Virus record (IMG/VR): IMGVR_UViG_3300010413_000039
Location: 1-64,000 of that record
Strand: one strand, 5' to 3'
Source: a virus
Length of the DNA stretch: 64,000 nt
A model generated the notes under the pieces. That model did no database searches and was not told the origin of the DNA. It saw only the letters and a program-made list of their open reading frames with translations. Made by a program: the position numbers and the translations under genes. Below, piece after piece: positions 36,660 to 45,120 of this stretch (the first letter of the stretch is position 1; every line of letters starts with the position of its first letter).

Positions 36660-36685
36660 TTGTTTATCCTTTCGTATGATTTATT

Positions 36686-36714
36686 ATTATACCACATAAC
36701 TTACTACAGGTCAA
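36686..36714 (-). promoter_or_regulatory. Promoter TTGACC-N17-TATAAT (minus strand)
   Basis: On the minus strand, -35 TTGACC (36714-36709) and -10 TATAAT (36691-36686) with 17-base spacing and an ATGTGG extension. It overlaps the end of the upstream gene and serves the Rad52-like gene. Confidence 0.85.
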
Positions 36715-37687
36715 GGTATACAACCTGCCTGTTTGAGATAGGTAATCTTGTAACCAAGTCTTGTAAAATCTCTACTGGAATTTCTGGTGAATCTAATAAT
36801 AGATTCACAGTCTCTATGCTCTCTGTAAACTTTTCCCCTGTGTCTGCAACGGATGTACGTGCTAGGCTGATCTCTATATAACCTCCCTCCTGTATCCATC
36901 TATAATGAATTTCTGGTTTTGTCAGGATATCATGTTTTACAAATCTCATAGCATCTTTAGCGGTATCTTGATTAGTAACCTCATCAAGTAACTGCCTGAT
37001 GTATGGTTTCATGGTTTCTACTAGGTTTCCATTACTTCTACTTGGATCAAGTTTAGCCTTTTCGATTAGTGGCATGATTGTGTCCACATTATTTGGGTCA
37101 AGCTGATTGACTATACTAAGTGCTATGTCTGGATTAATACCTACCAGTTTTCTTCTCGTATCGGTGTCCCACTCAAGAACATTCTTTAAAGTCTCTCTGA
37201 ATGCGTGTGCATATTTGTTAAGATACTCATACGATTCCTCTAAAGATATCCCTACCTGCATAGCACGATCTATGGCCGCCATGTTTCTAAAGATAATATC
37301 ACGTGATACATGGGCATCGTGAGAAAACCAGTCAACAAACTCAGTCATATTCCTGAAAGGTCTTTCTTCATACGGGTGATTGAAGTATTGAAAGATTGGT
37401 ATGCCTTCCACTTTTTCATTAACAAGCCTGTAGAATAGCATGATGCCACGATTACGAAACAGACGACTTAGATTTATGTCCCTGCTAACTCTTGTAAGGT
37501 CTTTCTCTATATCACCAGACAGTTCTGGTAACTCAACGGAAAATATCTCAGATAAGGAAGACAGTAACTTCATAATAGATGGGTCTTGTCCACTTATCCT
37601 AGACACATCAAGAAGTCCCATATCAAGCAACGTTCTGTTTACTTCCTCAACTGCTGTATCATGAAATACTACTGCTAAATCTTTCAT
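36704..37687 (-). CDS. Protein of unknown function in replication operon (327 aa)
   Basis: A mostly helical, charged 327-residue protein (MKDLAVVFHDTAVEEVNRTL ... LPISNRQVVYLDL). Overlaps the next upstream gene by 4 bases (ATGA-type), so it is coupled to the coiled-coil and ATPase genes. No nuclease or polymerase motif is seen. A replication or recombination accessory is likely from context alone. Confidence 0.6.
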   Translation of the reverse strand: MKDLAVVFHDTAVEEVNRTLLDMGLLDVSRISGQDPSIMKLLSSLSEIFSVELPELSGDIEKDLTRVSRDINLSRLFRNRGIMLFYRLVNEKVEGIPIFQYFNHPYEERPFRNMTEFVDWFSHDAHVSRDIIFRNMAAIDRAMQVGISLEESYEYLNKYAHAFRETLKNVLEWDTDTRRKLVGINPDIALSIVNQLDPNNVDTIMPLIEKAKLDPSRSNGNLVETMKPYIRQLLDEVTNQDTAKDAMRFVKHDILTKPEIHYRWIQEGGYIEISLARTSVADTGEKFTESIETVNLLLDSPEIPVEILQDLVTRLPISNRQVVYLDL

Positions 37688-38232
37688 AGTGCAAATTTCT
37701 CCATGTATTTATCGAAAGGGAATTCCTCCCTGAATTTTTTCAGCGTGCCTTCTCTGAATCTAAGGAACGCCATCCTACCCCACCATGTTACGGGACACAT
37801 TTCTACAAATACATTACCGTCATCAGATAGAAACTGTATGCCTTTGTGATTATGTGAGCTATCCTCTGGACAGTACACCATTGTTTTTTTAGTAAGGTTT
37901 GACAAATCCCTTATCTCATTTTCTAGTCTACTCCCCTGTTTTTCCATTTCATCCACTCTCTTATGGTTAAAATAGTTTTCATCTTCAAGTACAGATGTGT
38001 ACCCCATAACCTTAATAATACGTGACATTTCTGATAAATTTTCACTTGTTTGTTTCATGTAATGAAGTACCTCTTGGTACTTATCATCTCTTCTATTCTG
38101 ATCTTCTTTCTCATCTAGACGAAATATCTTTTTCATTCTCGCTAATTCACTGCCGAGGTCTGACATTTGTCTGTATAAAGACTTTATATCAGTCTGATTT
38201 ATTTCAAATAATTCTTGTGGTGTTGTTGCCAT
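37684..38232 (-). CDS. Coiled-coil protein in replication operon (182 aa)
   Basis: Residues 5-110 form long heptad-bearing helices (MSDLGSELARMKKIFRLDEK, HYMKQTSENLSEMSRIIKVM). The C-terminus is a compact domain (CPEDSSHNHKGIQFLSDDGN). It overlaps both neighbours by 1-4 bases, indicating a tightly coupled operon with the ATPase. Could be a helicase loader or scaffold; unproven. Confidence 0.6.
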   Translation of the reverse strand: MATTPQELFEINQTDIKSLYRQMSDLGSELARMKKIFRLDEKEDQNRRDDKYQEVLHYMKQTSENLSEMSRIIKVMGYTSVLEDENYFNHKRVDEMEKQGSRLENEIRDLSNLTKKTMVYCPEDSSHNHKGIQFLSDDGNVFVEMCPVTWWGRMAFLRFREGTLKKFREEFPFDKYMEKFAL

Positions 38233-39296
38233 TAGAATAAATCCTTTTGCTCTAAATCATTTCGGTTTGCTATTGACATTGCTTGCTTGTCCCACTCCTT
38301 TGGCAGGTAAGCATCACCAAAGAATGCGCCCGATTCATCATCTATCTTTTGATACATAGCAAATCCACCAGATTTTCTACTCTCTTCCAGAGTGATCTTT
38401 ACAAATCCACTGTTATCTTCGTACTTTGTGCTGAGGATAGAGTTAGCCTCTTGATGTCCTTTCTTTCCACCAGATGCTGTAAGCCCTATACCTCCCTGAT
38501 CTCTTTGAGACCACAGACTTACCTGAGATAATAGAAATACAACTGTCTTTGTTTCAGCAACAAATGAACCAACCTTACTAACAGCCTGTAATTGTTTCTC
38601 ATAATCTGTTGCTGTCTCACTAATATTGTACTGCTGTACGTGATCTATAACAAAGATATTGTAACCCTGCTCTGCTAGGTATCTCCATCTAATGTCACTG
38701 GTTTTCAGGTCTCGTGTAGTACCCTGTATATGACTAGCACCATATAGATTTAAATTCCAGCTATGCATTTCTTCCTTAGCCCGATCTATTGCTTTATATT
38801 GCTCTGGTGATCTGGAAACAAACTTAAGAAACTCTGGTGATAGTCTTAGTTCTTTACATTGTTCTGATCCACATACAGGGCATCTACCATGTGATGGTGG
38901 TACGTGCCCTCTGTCTATTAATACCTGTGATGCTATGATAGAAAGAAGTGTGTCTCTATTTCGTTCTGGTGGACTTCCAGATTCAAGACTATCCAGAACA
39001 ACCTTTACACCAACATCTGGATTTTTATTCTTGAATATATTTCTTACTATATTGAGAATGAACGTAGTCTTTCTTTGTTTCTCAGGCCCTAATATCATAT
39101 TCATTTCGCCTGATGCTGTGTCTATACCCCACAGTGCCTTATCAAGTGGTTTTACACCCCATTTGATAAGGTTCTTTAGGTTTGTTTCGGGGTCTCCCCA
39201 ATCACTGTCTGTCTTTGCTAACAGACCCTGTATTGTAGGATCATAATCCTCAGACTGCCACCTTAACTCAGGTGCGCTTTCTTTTATTGGTGTCAT
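38232..39296 (-). CDS. RecA/DnaB-fold ATPase, probable replicative helicase
   Basis: A 354-residue P-loop protein: GPEKQRKTT at the Walker A position (about 70-78) and YNIFVIDHVQQY as Walker B (about 216-227). FLLSQVSLW and SSGGKKGHQEANSILST-like segments resemble the DnaB/KaiC sensor region. It contains a zinc knuckle CPVCGSEQC near 138-146. The Walker A lacks the second glycine of GxxxxGK[ST], having Arg instead, an oddity. It lies with the polymerase and Rad52-like genes. Helicase is the likeliest role; a recombination ATPase is the alternative. Confidence 0.65.
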   Translation of the reverse strand: MTPIKESAPELRWQSEDYDPTIQGLLAKTDSDWGDPETNLKNLIKWGVKPLDKALWGIDTASGEMNMILGPEKQRKTTFILNIVRNIFKNKNPDVGVKVVLDSLESGSPPERNRDTLLSIIASQVLIDRGHVPPSHGRCPVCGSEQCKELRLSPEFLKFVSRSPEQYKAIDRAKEEMHSWNLNLYGASHIQGTTRDLKTSDIRWRYLAEQGYNIFVIDHVQQYNISETATDYEKQLQAVSKVGSFVAETKTVVFLLSQVSLWSQRDQGGIGLTASGGKKGHQEANSILSTKYEDNSGFVKITLEESRKSGGFAMYQKIDDESGAFFGDAYLPKEWDKQAMSIANRNDLEQKDLF

Positions 39297-39326
39297 ATAT
39301 TATCCTCTAAAAGGGGTTATCTATAT

Positions 39327-39355
39327 ATTATACCACAGACCTTTCACTTAGTCAA
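39327..39355 (-). promoter_or_regulatory. Promoter TTGACT-N17-TATAAT (minus strand)
   Basis: Minus-strand -35 TTGACT (39355-39350) and -10 TATAAT (39332-39327), spacing 17, extension CTGTGG. It overlaps the last codons of the DUF4338/Mom-like gene and serves the ATPase operon. Confidence 0.85.
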
Positions 39356-39905
39356 GTTTCTTACAAAATACAAGTTTCTGTGTACCATCAGACCAAATTC
39401 TTTTACCTGACCAATTTTCTGTATGATCTGGATCAGGTATTCTTGTTGCGGTTCTGCCTCTGGTAGTACCTATCCACGCCCACCCTGCTCTGCGATAGAG
39501 TTCTCCATCACGTGGTGGTTCTACCAGAGTTTCAAAACCTAAAACAACATCATTATACTTGGTTTCCCAATCTACCCGTATTAAACGTTCCCACTCTTCT
39601 ACTACCCGTGAAGTGAAGTTTCTCATGGGATATTTTCCTTGCACTTTTTCTACGTGATAGAAAATATTGTTTACAACGGAGTTTAATTGGGACTGATCTA
39701 TCCCCAAAAACTCATTCCTGTTTGGTAAATGGAGTGTTGCAGAGCCACCAAGTATGTGACCGTAGTATGTGCCATCATATAAGATAGCATATGCTATCTT
39801 TCTACCTACAAACCAAGAACGTTTTCCCTGTGTAGTGTAGTGTTTGTTATCCATAAGATAAAGCAAACGTCTATCATTTGCTTTTGTCATGACAAGATTT
39901 ATCAT
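39348..39905 (-). CDS. DUF4338 / Mom-like protein, possible DNA-modification acyltransferase
   Basis: A 185-residue protein starting at ATG 39905, overlapping the upstream stop as ATGA. Central features: YYGHILGGSATLHLPNRNEF, NSVVNNIFYHVEKVQGKYPMRN, WERLIRVDWETKYNDVVLGFETLVEP and YRRAGWAWIGTTRGRTATRIPD. This order (asparagine motif, RW..KY...ETFV-like, YR.AGW..IG.T.GR) is that of DUF4338 and the related Mom family. Mom converts adenine to carbamoylmethyl-adenine in phage Mu; other DUF4338 proteins occur in defence loci. In a phage with two C5 methyltransferases and a glycosyltransferase a base-modification role is attractive, but substrate is unknown. Confidence 0.55.
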   Translation of the reverse strand: MINLVMTKANDRRLLYLMDNKHYTTQGKRSWFVGRKIAYAILYDGTYYGHILGGSATLHLPNRNEFLGIDQSQLNSVVNNIFYHVEKVQGKYPMRNFTSRVVEEWERLIRVDWETKYNDVVLGFETLVEPPRDGELYRRAGWAWIGTTRGRTATRIPDPDHTENWSGKRIWSDGTQKLVFCKKLD

Positions 39906-40099
39906 TCTAATGGAAGTCCTAATACTAACATTATAACAGGCAGTGATGCTATTCCACCACATATAATCATTAGGACAGTATAGATAAGCCACTTTACAGC
40001 AGTCTCAAAACTGTCTTCAACACGACCTAGTTTATAAATCTCAGTTGATATTAAAGAAGACATATAAATAAATACGATACTGATTATCATTATAAACAT
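39902..40099 (-). CDS. Small membrane protein (65 aa)
   Basis: Two predicted membrane helices (MFIMIISIVFIYMSSLIS; LIYTVLMIICGGIASLPVIM) joined by a short charged loop. It overlaps the polymerase stop and the next start, so it is coupled to both. Function unknown. Confidence 0.6.
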   Translation of the reverse strand: MFIMIISIVFIYMSSLISTEIYKLGRVEDSFETAVKWLIYTVLMIICGGIASLPVIMLVLGLPLE

Positions 40100-41967
40100 T
40101 ATTTAGCATCTCCCCAAGACTTACCATAATTCGGATCAGCCTTTATTGGTACTGTTATATTGAAAACATCTTCAACACTTTCCATAAGCACCTGCGCTTT
40201 ATGTGCCATGTGTTCAACGGAATCTGTAGGTACTTCCCATATTAGCTCATCGTGCACCTGCCCAACAAGAGAAGAACCATAAACATCCCTTAATATTTTC
40301 TGTTCTTCTATCATAACATACCTCATAAGTGAGGCGGCTGTGCCCTGAATGACAGCGTTTGGTGCTTGTCTCTCGGCACGTGCTCTCTCTGAGTTTAGTT
40401 TTGATGTCAGATCGGGAAGTCTACGCTTGTGACCATCTATGGTTTTTACATAACCTAGCTTACGTCCCCACTGCAGTACCTTTCCTTTCCAAGTACCAGC
40501 ACCAGGAAAAACTACCTCAAAGTCATTCAACCATTTACCAGCCTCACGCTCATTCGGTCTTTCAGCACCAGTCTTTTCTATCGCATCAGCAAGACCACGA
40601 CCGCCTATACCATACACCCATCCAAAGTTTACACCTTTGGCATTTCTTCTACTAATACCTATCATGTCAGCAGTCATCTGGTGTGGATCACCACCTTCCA
40701 TAAAAGTCTTTACAAGATTAGGGTCTTTTGAATAATGTGCAAGCAGTCTAAGCTCAAGTTGTGAGTAGTCGCTGACAACTATTGAATACCCGTCCTTTGC
40801 TATAAACACATACCTTAATTCAGACCCCATTCCAAATCCTGGGATATTCTGCAAATTCGGATTAGATGATGTAAGTCTGCTTGTTACAGTACCATATGTA
40901 CTGTCCCTACCTGATGTGGAATTATAACTGGTATGTATCCTTCCATCGTGCTGTTTATCAAGCAGTGGTTCTATGTACGTACCTAGTATCTTTGTTGACT
41001 GTCTGTATGAGATAACGTCCATTAAAAATTTCGTGTTTTGGTCTGCTAGATTTGGTTCTCCGTCCTTATATTTCATCAAACGTCTGAGCGCAACGATGTC
41101 TGTTGCTGGTTGACCTTTATCTGTAAATTTTGTTGCTCTCATTCCTAGTGTACCGAACAGATAATCTGATAACTGGTCTGTGCTGTTGGGGTTTTCTATT
41201 CCATCTTTCTGTATTTTCTCATAATACTGGTCTCGTAAATCGGTATATTCAGCAACCATCTTTTCAAGTCTAGGAATATCAAGTTGAAATCCTGTCTCTT
41301 CCATATCAAGAAGTACCCACATCATGGGCATTTCATTGTTCCAGAATAGATCAAGCATACCCTCTTCCTGCATTTCCCTGATACACACTGGTACTAGATC
41401 AAGAGTAATTCTTGTATCTCTGGCCGCATAGGGTGCTAACCTGTTCAGTGGTATCATGTCGATAGTCACTTTACCCTGTGTCATCTTATATGCTTTAGCA
41501 GTATCCCTAACCAAATCTTTATAGGTAGGAAGATCATCATCTATTCCTGTCTTCCATGCCAAAGACTTAAGCGCAAGCCTCTGGTTCTCATCAACCAGCA
41601 TCTGAGCTATCAGGGTATCAAAAATTTTCTGTGGTCTGACACCCCACTTATTAAGAATATGCATATCGTATCGTGCATTATGCATAGCCACTGTTTTATT
41701 GGGGCTATCTACCAGTTTCCTAAGATCAGGAAGTATTGCTTTTTCAGCACCTCCTGTTAGATACCAGTCCCTATCATCCACTGAAAAGGATATACCATGT
41801 AAGTCTGCAACCATCCAGTCCAGTGATGTTGTTTCAGTATCTAAGGCAAATAGATCGTGTTTATCAAGCTCATTAAGAACATCCCCAACTTCATTCACGT
41901 CCTGAATAAGTTTGAAATTCTTTGTGTATAGAAAATCTTTAGGGTTATCAAATAACATCATTGTCAT
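40099..41967 (-). CDS. polA: DNA polymerase I-type (family A) replicative polymerase
   Basis: The 622-residue enzyme has a 3'-5' exonuclease domain (Asp43 and Glu45 in ALDTETTSL; AARDTRITLDL) and a complete family A polymerase domain. Visible are SSNPNLQNIP, motif A DYSQLELRLLAHYS, the O-helix RRNAKGVNFGWVYG, and motif C QVHDELIWEV. The O-helix has Phe at the position corresponding to E. coli Phe762. There is no 5'-3' exonuclease domain, as in other phage replicative family A polymerases. It starts with an ATGA overlap onto the preceding gene. Confidence 0.95.
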   Translation of the reverse strand: MTMMLFDNPKDFLYTKNFKLIQDVNEVGDVLNELDKHDLFALDTETTSLDWMVADLHGISFSVDDRDWYLTGGAEKAILPDLRKLVDSPNKTVAMHNARYDMHILNKWGVRPQKIFDTLIAQMLVDENQRLALKSLAWKTGIDDDLPTYKDLVRDTAKAYKMTQGKVTIDMIPLNRLAPYAARDTRITLDLVPVCIREMQEEGMLDLFWNNEMPMMWVLLDMEETGFQLDIPRLEKMVAEYTDLRDQYYEKIQKDGIENPNSTDQLSDYLFGTLGMRATKFTDKGQPATDIVALRRLMKYKDGEPNLADQNTKFLMDVISYRQSTKILGTYIEPLLDKQHDGRIHTSYNSTSGRDSTYGTVTSRLTSSNPNLQNIPGFGMGSELRYVFIAKDGYSIVVSDYSQLELRLLAHYSKDPNLVKTFMEGGDPHQMTADMIGISRRNAKGVNFGWVYGIGGRGLADAIEKTGAERPNEREAGKWLNDFEVVFPGAGTWKGKVLQWGRKLGYVKTIDGHKRRLPDLTSKLNSERARAERQAPNAVIQGTAASLMRYVMIEEQKILRDVYGSSLVGQVHDELIWEVPTDSVEHMAHKAQVLMESVEDVFNITVPIKADPNYGKSWGDAK

Positions 41968-42437
41968 AATTCACGCCATCCTATTCTGTCAAGTGTTGTA
42001 TCTGCCTGTTGCTGTAATTCCTTTTCCTTTTCCAGTATGTCGGATGCTATGACCTTTGTACTGTACAGATCATTCAACGTGAAGATCAGGGTTGAATAAT
42101 TTCTGTACTTCCACCTTGAATCAGTAAACAGTATTTCCAAAGATTTTATAGCAAGTTCTATATCACCATTGAAGATGTTAAATAATATTTCTTTAGCCTG
42201 TGCTGTCTCTCTTGCTATTTTGTGTTTGTTTATTCTCCAAGCACTCTGAGAAGTACCCTTAGTAAGCCATAGAGAATAAAGTTTTTCATACTTACGGATG
42301 AATATATTAATTGGGTCTTCAACATCTTCTGAAAACCAGTCTCCATTGTGTATAATTATGCTTGTTCCACATGATGGGCATACCCCGCCCTTACGCCTTT
42401 TGCTGTGTTCAGTATTGCATTTAGGACATATCGGCAT
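41964..42437 (-). CDS. Zinc-finger protein upstream of the polymerase (157 aa)
   Basis: ATG 42437 follows AAAGGACTTGATA. The N-terminus is a four-cysteine zinc ribbon (CPKCNTEH ... CPSCGTS) and the rest is helical (INIFIRKYEKLYSLWLTKG). It is coupled to the polymerase by an ATGA overlap. It may be a primase-like or single-strand-binding accessory, but no catalytic motif is seen. Confidence 0.6.
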   Translation of the reverse strand: MPICPKCNTEHSKRRKGGVCPSCGTSIIIHNGDWFSEDVEDPINIFIRKYEKLYSLWLTKGTSQSAWRINKHKIARETAQAKEILFNIFNGDIELAIKSLEILFTDSRWKYRNYSTLIFTLNDLYSTKVIASDILEKEKELQQQADTTLDRIGWREL

Positions 42438-42690
42438 TATCAAGTCCTTTCTTTTTCATGATCATTTTTCTGACATTATCAAACGTAGGATCATTAAGAA
42501 CTAACTGCCTCCCATATGTATTAAATTCTACCATAAATTCACCGAGACATTCTCTGAGAAGTGTGGTTTTATCTATGTTGTTATGTCCAGCAAACTCAGT
42601 TAACCACTCATCAACATCCTGTGTAACTGTAAATCTAAGCATTACGTCTTTTCTTTTACCTGCAGGTAATGGTTTTCTACCTCTCTTCAT
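42421..42690 (-). CDS. Ribbon-helix-helix-like small DNA-binding protein (89 aa)
   Basis: ATG 42690 follows AGGAG at 8 bases. The basic N-terminus MKRGRKPLPAGKRKDV is followed by MLRFTVTQDVDEWLTEFAGHN, a strand-helix-helix layout typical of RHH/CopG-type regulators. It could regulate the early or replication operon. Overlaps both neighbours. Confidence 0.55.
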   Translation of the reverse strand: MKRGRKPLPAGKRKDVMLRFTVTQDVDEWLTEFAGHNNIDKTTLLRECLGEFMVEFNTYGRQLVLNDPTFDNVRKMIMKKKGLDNADMS

Positions 42691-42871
42691 GGTTATCACT
42701 CCTACTATCCAGTATAATCACGTCATCCGAATTTTCTATAGACCTTCCATAAATTAGATATGGTTTATCTTGATCATAGTAATATTCACGCCCGTTATAT
42801 TTAAATACGAAAACTACTTTCCTACCAAATATCCTTGATGGTATTGTTGGGCTGATAAAATTAGGCATCAT
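42677..42871 (-). CDS. Small protein of unknown function (64 aa)
   Basis: AAGGAG lies seven bases before the ATG. Beta-rich, basic and aromatic (VVFVFKYNGREYYYDQDK). Overlaps both neighbours. No family recognised. Confidence 0.55.
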   Translation of the reverse strand: MMPNFISPTIPSRIFGRKVVFVFKYNGREYYYDQDKPYLIYGRSIENSDDVIILDSRSDNHEER

Positions 42872-43064
42872 TCTCTAACTCCTTATCGAAAGGAAGTACC
42901 ATGAGAATACAGTCCCCAACTATTTCTTGTAGTTTAGAATCTTCTATCACGGATAATCCATATGGAAGTCTATCTAATTTTTCATTAGCACTTTTCTCGT
43001 CCTTGAATAGCTGATACCACACACCAACTATATCAAAAGGTAATTCTATAATCAGTCTGTACAT
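42861..43064 (-). CDS. Small protein of unknown function (67 aa)
   Basis: Overlaps the upstream gene by 13 bases and the downstream one by 11. Sequence MYRLIIELPFDIVGVWYQLF... suggests a small alpha/beta fold. GAGGGTGAAG upstream may act as binding site. Confidence 0.5.
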   Translation of the reverse strand: MYRLIIELPFDIVGVWYQLFKDEKSANEKLDRLPYGLSVIEDSKLQEIVGDCILMVLPFDKELENDA

Positions 43065-43588
43065 TCTTCACCCTCTGGTACTTCATATACCCCATACAGA
43101 CTAATATCGTTTAGCGTTATAGTTGTTACTGTTAGTACATTTATTGGTTCTTCTATAATACCGTTATAGTATAGGGCATCTAAAACAAACTCTGATACAT
43201 TACCGGCATCAAGTGACATGATCCTTTTTGTATAAACCCTATCAGCAAGTTTATGATAGCGTGATGGGCACAGGTTATATAAAGTTTCACGCCCTATAAT
43301 CATATAATTTCCTAGACTATGCATGTCTATTGATTTAGTCAGATCAACTTTTGTTTCCCCACCTATTATATTAAAGTAAACCCTAAAGACATCTTCCTTT
43401 TCTGATACTGTACCAACTGCTATCTCTCCACCAAAGAGATCATTGACAACCAGTGCTGTTACATCATCTTGAAGAAACCCTGGGTTTTCGGGATTCCACA
43501 CACCACTAGAACGTGCTGTATTTCTAGACCATGCGTGCCAAAGATGTTTATATACATTGTCCATATTTTTATTATTCAGTTCTAACAT
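43052..43588 (-). CDS. Protein of unknown function (178 aa)
   Basis: Start ATG 43588 with AAGGTGATTT upstream. A soluble alpha/beta protein (LWHAWSRNTARSSGVWNPEN ... ). The stop lies inside the next gene. No motif recognised. Confidence 0.6.
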   Translation of the reverse strand: MLELNNKNMDNVYKHLWHAWSRNTARSSGVWNPENPGFLQDDVTALVVNDLFGGEIAVGTVSEKEDVFRVYFNIIGGETKVDLTKSIDMHSLGNYMIIGRETLYNLCPSRYHKLADRVYTKRIMSLDAGNVSEFVLDALYYNGIIEEPINVLTVTTITLNDISLYGVYEVPEGEECTD

Positions 43589-43625
43589 AAATCACCTTAA
43601 CCGTCAGATTTGAAAAGCACTTGTC

Positions 43626-43838
43626 TTAAGTATCTATCTCAGATAGAACGTCCAAGACAAGTAAGTATATTTGTTCTATGTTATTGTCCCCCACAGTTGC
43701 AGTCCAAGTTTTATTAGCTGTGTGAAGTCTTATATTACTGCCATCGAATATAATGCTGAAACCATTCGTAATTTCAGATAGTCTGCTAAGTCCTGCAGAT
43801 AATCCAGCAAACCCGTTTGTCTTTACATCTATTCTCAT
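43626..43838 (-). CDS. Small protein of unknown function (70 aa)
   Basis: Start placed at ATG 43838, where TGGAGA lies 10-12 bases upstream; an alternative ATG at 43856 overlaps the DUF1360 gene. Protein MRIDVKTNGFAGLSAGLSRL... has a helix plus beta-hairpin look. No family. Confidence 0.5.
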   Translation of the reverse strand: MRIDVKTNGFAGLSAGLSRLSEITNGFSIIFDGSNIRLHTANKTWTATVGDNNIEQIYLLVLDVLSEIDT

Positions 43839-43845
43839 ATTATTA

Positions 43846-44313
43846 TTATTCTCCATCAGGTGAGATTTTACCACAACTAACACGGAATAACCGTCCTCCC
43901 CAAGATAACCATTCTCCAAGATTGTATAGCATCTCGCTACCACCAGCAAGTGCTAGGATGATAATCAAAACCTTTCCGAAAGATGGTATTAGTGTGTACA
44001 CAGCTACAAGAATTAATGCACTCCACGTGCCAGTGCAGATGGGACATGCAAGCAGTCCACCTATCGCACGTACAAAACCAGTACCTTTTGGCACTACTCC
44101 CTGACCAGCACCACATGTATCTGGAAGTGTTTCAGTAAACGGTTCACGTAACCATTCCATAATCTCATTCTCACTGATTGTCCTAGCCATTCTCATTACC
44201 GCTAATGTGGTAAGCAGAATTAACCATACAGGCATATCAAATGGTTTAGTAGATATAATGTAGATTGAAGTGAAGAATATAATTTCCAGAACAAACAGCG
44301 TGAGTTTTTTCAT
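43846..44313 (-). CDS. DUF1360 membrane protein
   Basis: ATG 44313 follows AGAAAGGATTCCTG. The 155-residue protein has about four membrane helices and the DUF1360 signature ACPICTGTWSALILVAVY near residues 103-120, whose CxxC...W motif faces the membrane edge. DUF1360 proteins are common in phages and sporulating bacteria; function unknown. First gene after the promoter at 44354. Confidence 0.7.
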   Translation of the reverse strand: MKKLTLFVLEIIFFTSIYIISTKPFDMPVWLILLTTLAVMRMARTISENEIMEWLREPFTETLPDTCGAGQGVVPKGTGFVRAIGGLLACPICTGTWSALILVAVYTLIPSFGKVLIIILALAGGSEMLYNLGEWLSWGGRLFRVSCGKISPDGE

Positions 44314-44353
44314 CAGGAATCCTTTCTGTATACAATAGGTAAAATATCCTATT

Positions 44354-44382
44354 ATTATAGCACATAAATTCAATTAAGTCAA
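44354..44382 (-). promoter_or_regulatory. Promoter TTGACT-N17-TATAAT (minus strand)
   Basis: Minus-strand TTGACT (44382-44377) and TATAAT (44359-44354), spacing 17, extended ATGTGC. It starts the operon reading from the DUF1360 gene towards the polymerase. Confidence 0.85.
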
Positions 44383-44387
44383 GTGGG

Positions 44388-44600
44388 CTATTTAAGGATG
44401 TAGCATTTACGCTCACGTCTGCAAGCTGTCCAACCTATATAAAATATAATACAGTGAACAGCATAAACAATAACGTAATCCACCCAATCTGGATAGCTTG
44501 TAGGAATAAAGTTGACTAAAGAATATATAGATATAAATGTTATAGGCAACACCATTGTTATACAAAATATGATAAACCTGAGTATCTTTTTTCCACGCAT
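44388..44600 (-). CDS. Small membrane protein (70 aa)
   Basis: Start at ATG 44600 with TAGGAAT upstream; an ATG at 44633 has no binding site. Two membrane helices (ILRFIIFCITMVLPITFISI; YVIVYAVHCIIFYIGWTAC) and a basic C-terminus. Function unknown. Confidence 0.55.
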   Translation of the reverse strand: MRGKKILRFIIFCITMVLPITFISIYSLVNFIPTSYPDWVDYVIVYAVHCIIFYIGWTACRRERKCYILK

Positions 44601-44681
44601 TTTGTTTATTCCTAAGTGAAAGGGTAAATACATTGGGGGTTATCTATAGTACCCTTTACCCGTCCTTTATGTACTACAAAC

Positions 44682-44816
44682 TTAACTAGAATATGTCTGC
44701 ATAATCTCGATAACAGTCTGCATAATAGTGATGATCAGTTCTAATACAGGTTCAAACACTATGCATAGTAGTAATACAAATCCTAGTAAAAGTAAAAAAT
44801 ACACTGTTAATTTCAT
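44682..44816 (-). CDS. Very small membrane protein (44 aa)
   Basis: Reads MKLTVYFLLLLGFVLLLCIV, then an amphipathic helix ending in MQTYSS. TGGAA lies just before the ATG, and the 16-bp palindrome at 44828 overlaps this leader. It resembles phage membrane micro-proteins. Confidence 0.45.
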   Translation of the reverse strand: MKLTVYFLLLLGFVLLLCIVFEPVLELIITIMQTVIEIMQTYSS

Positions 44817-44827
44817 AATGATTTCCA

Positions 44828-44843
44828 AGTACACATGTGTACT
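44828..44843. promoter_or_regulatory. 16-bp palindromic operator AGTACACATGTGTACT
   Basis: A perfect palindrome identical to that at 54168. It lies between two small early genes, immediately before the ribosome binding site of the 44-residue membrane protein, where a repressor would block expression. Confidence 0.5.
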
Positions 44844-44861
44844 AGCAATAGGGATTTCTCC

Positions 44862-45107
44862 CTATGTTACAACTGAGTGGATATGTTCTGTAGGTACATA
44901 ACCGAAAGCACCTAGCTCTTCTACCAACTTCCATACGTACTCATCTTCCTCTTTTGTCTGCAGTCCACTGACAAGTACATTCCATCCAACCTTATCTGTT
45001 TTCTGAGCATTGAATCCCTCTTCCTTAAGTACGTTGATCATGGAATCTATTCCAAGTAATTCCCTCTTACCATCGTTTACTGTTTCCTGTCTTACCATTA
45101 GGTACAT
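44862..45107 (-). CDS. Small protein of unknown function (81 aa)
   Basis: RBS AAGGAGAATATA before the ATG. Alpha/beta sequence (LLGIDSMINVLKEEGFNAQK ... VSGLQTKEEDEYVWKLVEEL). No family recognised. Confidence 0.6.
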   Translation of the reverse strand: MYLMVRQETVNDGKRELLGIDSMINVLKEEGFNAQKTDKVGWNVLVSGLQTKEEDEYVWKLVEELGAFGYVPTEHIHSVVT

Positions 45108-45120
45108 TATATTCTCCTTA

